Below the pieces are notes generated by a model. The model made no database searches and was not told the DNA's origin. It saw only the letters and a list, made by a program, of their open reading frames with translations. From Clostridia bacterium (GTDB taxonomy: Bacteria > Bacillota > Clostridia > Christensenellales > UBA1242), in NCBI GenBank assembly GCA_017539765.1, contig JAFYCH010000083.1, positions 1 through 7,455 of the forward strand: a DNA stretch of 7,455 nt, written 5' to 3'. Below are positions 5,620 through 7,455 of the stretch, one piece after another. Each line of letters opens with the position of its first letter. Positions within the stretch are counted from its first letter, which is position 1. The position numbers and the translations under genes are program-made.

Positions 5620-6192
5620 TTATTTTTTTCTTAATTGAGCAAGAGTAACTGGGTCAACAGCATCTAAGAATACTTTTAAAACTGTATCTTTGTTGTATGG
5701 TACATCTAGAATTTCATACTTAATAACCGGAATACTAACACTTTCAAGTGCTTTTCTTACTGGAAGAGATAATTCTTGCATTGTACTATCAGTGATGCTT
5801 GGATAATATGTGTCAAGCACTGCAACTGGTTCCATGTTAGTAACTTTTATAATACAGAAATCAACGTGTTCTTCTTTGACTTCATTGAAAAGTAACAAGT
5901 TTCCGCCATTTGGCTTTACAATTTCATCAATGCCAAGTTTTGGAATAATCATAAACTCTTTTGGAAGAACTGATCGGAACATATAATAAAATTCAAGCTC
6001 TTTTGGCCAAAGCACTGGAACGTGCTTTTTAAGTTGGCCACTTGCACTAAATTTTGTCCAATCTACTTTGTTTGCATTGTTTGAAACTTTTTTGTTGAGT
6101 TTGATTGATAAAAACACTCCACCAACAACAGCGATAACAATAATCAACAAACCAACAAGAAGTGTGTAATTAAATAATAATAAGTTTTTCAT
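5620..6192 (-). CDS. Membrane-anchored DUF2726-like protein
   Basis: The 190-residue product has one strong N-terminal membrane segment (about residues 9-31, LLIIVIAVVGGVFL) followed by KLNKK, which predicts a cytoplasmic C-terminal domain. Residues about 60-178 look like the DUF2726 fold: KELEFYYMFRSVLP (64-77), MIIPKLGIDEIV (81-92), EEHVDFCIIKVTNMEPVAVLD (107-127) and a late IPVIKYEILD (154-163). DUF2726 is thought to be related to restriction-endonuclease-like nucleases, with a HVDFVLCD...PVAVIELDD core. Here D111 is kept, but the IELDD segment reads LDTYY, so catalysis is doubtful. The assignment comes from remembered motif pattern, not a search. The start has GGAG seven bases upstream and a consensus promoter. 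It is the first gene of an operon with the 121-residue helical-repeat protein. A structural or regulatory role at the membrane is possible but unproven. Confidence 0.78.
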   Translation of the reverse strand: MKNLLLFNYTLLVGLLIIVIAVVGGVFLSIKLNKKVSNNANKVDWTKFSASGQLKKHVPVLWPKELEFYYMFRSVLPKEFMIIPKLGIDEIVKPNGGNLLLFNEVKEEHVDFCIIKVTNMEPVAVLDTYYPSITDSTMQELSLPVRKALESVSIPVIKYEILDVPYNKDTVLKVFLDAVDPVTLAQLRKK

Positions 6193-6209
6193 AATTTATC
6201 TCCGTTTTT

Positions 6210-6238
6210 ATTATAACAAAATGTATTAAATTTGTAAA
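6210..6238 (-). promoter_or_regulatory. Sigma-A promoter of the DUF2726-like operon
   Basis: On the minus strand TTTACA (6233-6238) and a perfect TATAAT (6210-6215) are separated by 17 bases, with TGT just before the -10. The predicted start is near 6203, giving a very short leader that begins at the GGAG site. No clear terminator separates ung from this promoter. Confidence 0.85.
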
Positions 6239-6257
6239 TACCTAATTTAAAAAATAA

Positions 6258-6920
6258 TTATGTATGCCAATCAATTTCTGTTTTGCCAATTGACTTTAAA
6301 AAATCGTTTGCTTTTTTGAAATGACCACAACCAAAAAAACCACCATATGCAGAAAGCGGACTTGGATGTACTGTTTTGAGTACACAATGTCTTGATGTAT
6401 CTATTTTTGAACCTATCCTTTGTGCAGATGAACCCCAAAGCATAAACACAATTGGGTCTTCTCGCTCATTAAGAAGATCAATAATTTTTTGAGTAACATT
6501 TTCCCAGCCCATACCCTTGTGACTGTTTGCTTTGCCTTTTTCTACCGTCAAAACACTGTTAAGAAGCAAAACGCCTTGCTTTGCCCAAGCAAGAAGATTT
6601 CCATTTGTATTTTGATAGCCATATTCATTTTTAATTTCTTTGAAAATATTAACAAGGCTTGGTGGAAGTTTAGTGTCATTTTCTACACTAAAGCAAAGAC
6701 CATGGGCCTGGTTTGGCTCATGATATGGATCTTGACCAATAATAACTACCTTGACATCGTTATATTTTACTCTATTTATGCTATTGAAAACATTTTCTGG
6801 CTTTGGATAAATAACTTTTGTTAAGTACTCTCTACCCAAAAAATTACATAAATTTTTGAAATATAATTTTTCAAATTCATCTTTTAATAAATCATACCAA
6901 TTTTGCGTAATATAAAACAT
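6258..6920 (-). CDS. ung: Uracil-DNA glycosylase, family 1
   Basis: Ung removes uracil from DNA, the first step of base-excision repair after cytosine deamination or dUTP incorporation. Counting from the ATG at 6918-6920, the water-activating loop GQDPYH is at residues 62-67 (Asp64), the uracil-specificity region LLLNSVLTVEKGKANSH at 118-134 and the DNA-intercalation loop HPSPLSAY at 185-192 (His185). PPSLVNIFKE (86-95) is also typical. The length of 220 residues is normal for family 1. An ATG five codons earlier is in frame but lies in the -10 region of a consensus promoter. The predicted transcription start falls on the chosen ATG, and there is no Shine-Dalgarno site, so the mRNA is probably leaderless. 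The gene appears monocistronic, though weak termination could let it read into the DUF2726-like operon. Confidence 0.97.
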   Translation of the reverse strand: MFYITQNWYDLLKDEFEKLYFKNLCNFLGREYLTKVIYPKPENVFNSINRVKYNDVKVVIIGQDPYHEPNQAHGLCFSVENDTKLPPSLVNIFKEIKNEYGYQNTNGNLLAWAKQGVLLLNSVLTVEKGKANSHKGMGWENVTQKIIDLLNEREDPIVFMLWGSSAQRIGSKIDTSRHCVLKTVHPSPLSAYGGFFGCGHFKKANDFLKSIGKTEIDWHT

Positions 6921-6926
6921 ATAGAT

Positions 6927-6955
6927 ATTATACAATTTTTGACAAAATTAAACAA
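6927..6955 (-). promoter_or_regulatory. Sigma-A promoter of ung, placing the start at the ATG
   Basis: On the minus strand TTGTTT (6950-6955) and a perfect TATAAT (6927-6932) have a 17-base spacer. The expected start is 6920, which is the A of the ung ATG. The -35 directly abuts the T-run of the upstream terminator. Confidence 0.7.
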
Positions 6956-6956
6956 C

Positions 6957-6996
6957 AAAAAAAGCAAGAAAATTACATTTTGTTTTCTGCTTTTTT
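6957..6996 (-). terminator. Terminator of the 147-residue gene, overlapping its 3' end
   Basis: On the minus strand AAAAAAGCAG-AAAA (6996 to 6983) pairs with TTTT-CTTGCTTTTTT (6972 to 6958) with one bulged T. The loop of about 10 nt contains the stop codon (6973-6975). A T-run follows. The stem therefore includes the last codons of the gene. Confidence 0.75.
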
Positions 6997-7416
6997 GTTT
7001 TGAATCAATAATTTCTTTTTGTTTATTTTTGAATACATTTTTTTAATATATTTTTTTTCCAAATCAAATTCCAAATCTGTCATTGAAAAGGTTCTGTCAA
7101 AAACGTTTGTAACAAAACTGCTTGCAATATGCCCTGTGCCATCATAAAGTTTTAAAAAAGTTTTATCTTTTTTTTGATATAAAAACATACCCAAATCATA
7201 ATCACTATTATGAACTTTTTTTGCAAAAAATTGTGAATTTGATATAAAAATTGCATCAAAATAGGCTTTTTTTGCAAAAATTTCTTCAATTTTTTTGTTT
7301 TTAAAGTTCAAAAGTACTCTTGGATACAGTGTTGGACTATACACTTTTTTAAGTGCCGCATAACACATTTTTTGAATATCTTGACTAGTTTTAATTTGAT
7401 ATTTTTTTATTTTCAT
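6973..7416 (-). CDS. Lysine-rich protein of unknown function
   Basis: A 147-residue, strongly basic protein that I do not recognise. It has no membrane segment or signal peptide. The N-terminal half reads as helix (KTSQDIQKMCYAALKKVY, 9-26), then TLYPRVLLNFKNKKIEEIFAKKAYFDAIFIS (29-59), then a beta-like stretch KTFLKLYDGTGHIASSFVTNVFDRTF (85-110) and a Lys-rich helical tail (119-147). The Lys-rich tail suggests nucleic-acid or ribosome contact, but that is only inference. The start is the ATG at 7414-7416; an in-frame TAA lies three codons upstream, so no earlier start exists. No Shine-Dalgarno site is visible, only AAAGA five bases away. The promoter, if any, is outside the window or absent. 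An upstream gene may end within or overlap its first codons. A terminator overlaps its stop. Confidence 0.75.
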   Translation of the reverse strand: MKIKKYQIKTSQDIQKMCYAALKKVYSPTLYPRVLLNFKNKKIEEIFAKKAYFDAIFISNSQFFAKKVHNSDYDLGMFLYQKKDKTFLKLYDGTGHIASSFVTNVFDRTFSMTDLEFDLEKKYIKKMYSKINKKKLLIQNKKAENKM

Positions 7417-7455
7417 AAATCTTTATGATTGCAAAAATTGAAAGCACTTGTTGCG

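Noticed and set aside
6489..6824. Open frame on the plus strand inside ung
   Set aside because: It is antisense to conserved Ung motifs.
6921..6935. Longer Ung starting at the ATG at 6935
   Set aside because: The extra codons fall in the perfect TATAAT -10 element, and the shorter form has normal family length.

Overview
The window is AT-rich bacterial DNA from a low-GC Gram-positive, most likely a member of Clostridia or a related uncultured Firmicutes lineage. The evidence is spoVG, a long SRP RNA of the Bacillus/Clostridium type with an Alu-like 5' domain, several near-consensus sigma-A promoters, and strong Shine-Dalgarno sites on most genes. UGA is not used as a tryptophan codon in the genes I checked (TGG is used), so the code looks standard. 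No mobile element, CRISPR array, tRNA or phage gene is visible.

Layout from left to right. The left edge holds the start of rpmE (ribosomal protein L31, minus strand, cut by the window edge) behind a clear promoter. murC (cell-wall muramate-alanine ligase, minus) follows. A divergent control region of about 180 bases separates murC from spoVG (plus). It carries the spoVG promoter and a perfect AT-rich palindrome in the spoVG leader. spoVG converges on an RluA-family pseudouridine synthase gene, and the two share a bidirectional terminator. The synthase is the second gene of a two-gene operon. The first encodes a CBS-pair protein whose N-terminal domain carries an RX4H motif of the HEPN type. 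Divergent from that operon is the SRP RNA gene (plus), about 270 nt. It converges through another bidirectional terminator on a monocistronic gene for an unrecognised 313-residue soluble protein. Next, on the minus strand, comes a two-gene operon of a membrane-anchored DUF2726-like protein and a small helical-repeat protein. Then come ung (uracil-DNA glycosylase) and a lysine-rich unknown protein whose upstream region runs off the right edge.

Most of the window is housekeeping: ribosome, cell wall, RNA modification, protein targeting and DNA repair. The genes look like independent small transcription units rather than one pathway. The points most worth a second look are the HEPN-like/CBS fusion; two genes (the CBS gene and ung) whose predicted transcription start falls on the start codon, suggesting leaderless mRNAs in a genome that otherwise uses strong Shine-Dalgarno sites; and the small operon of a DUF2726-like protein with an altered nuclease-type motif. 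I see no convincing evidence for a complete undescribed multi-gene system.
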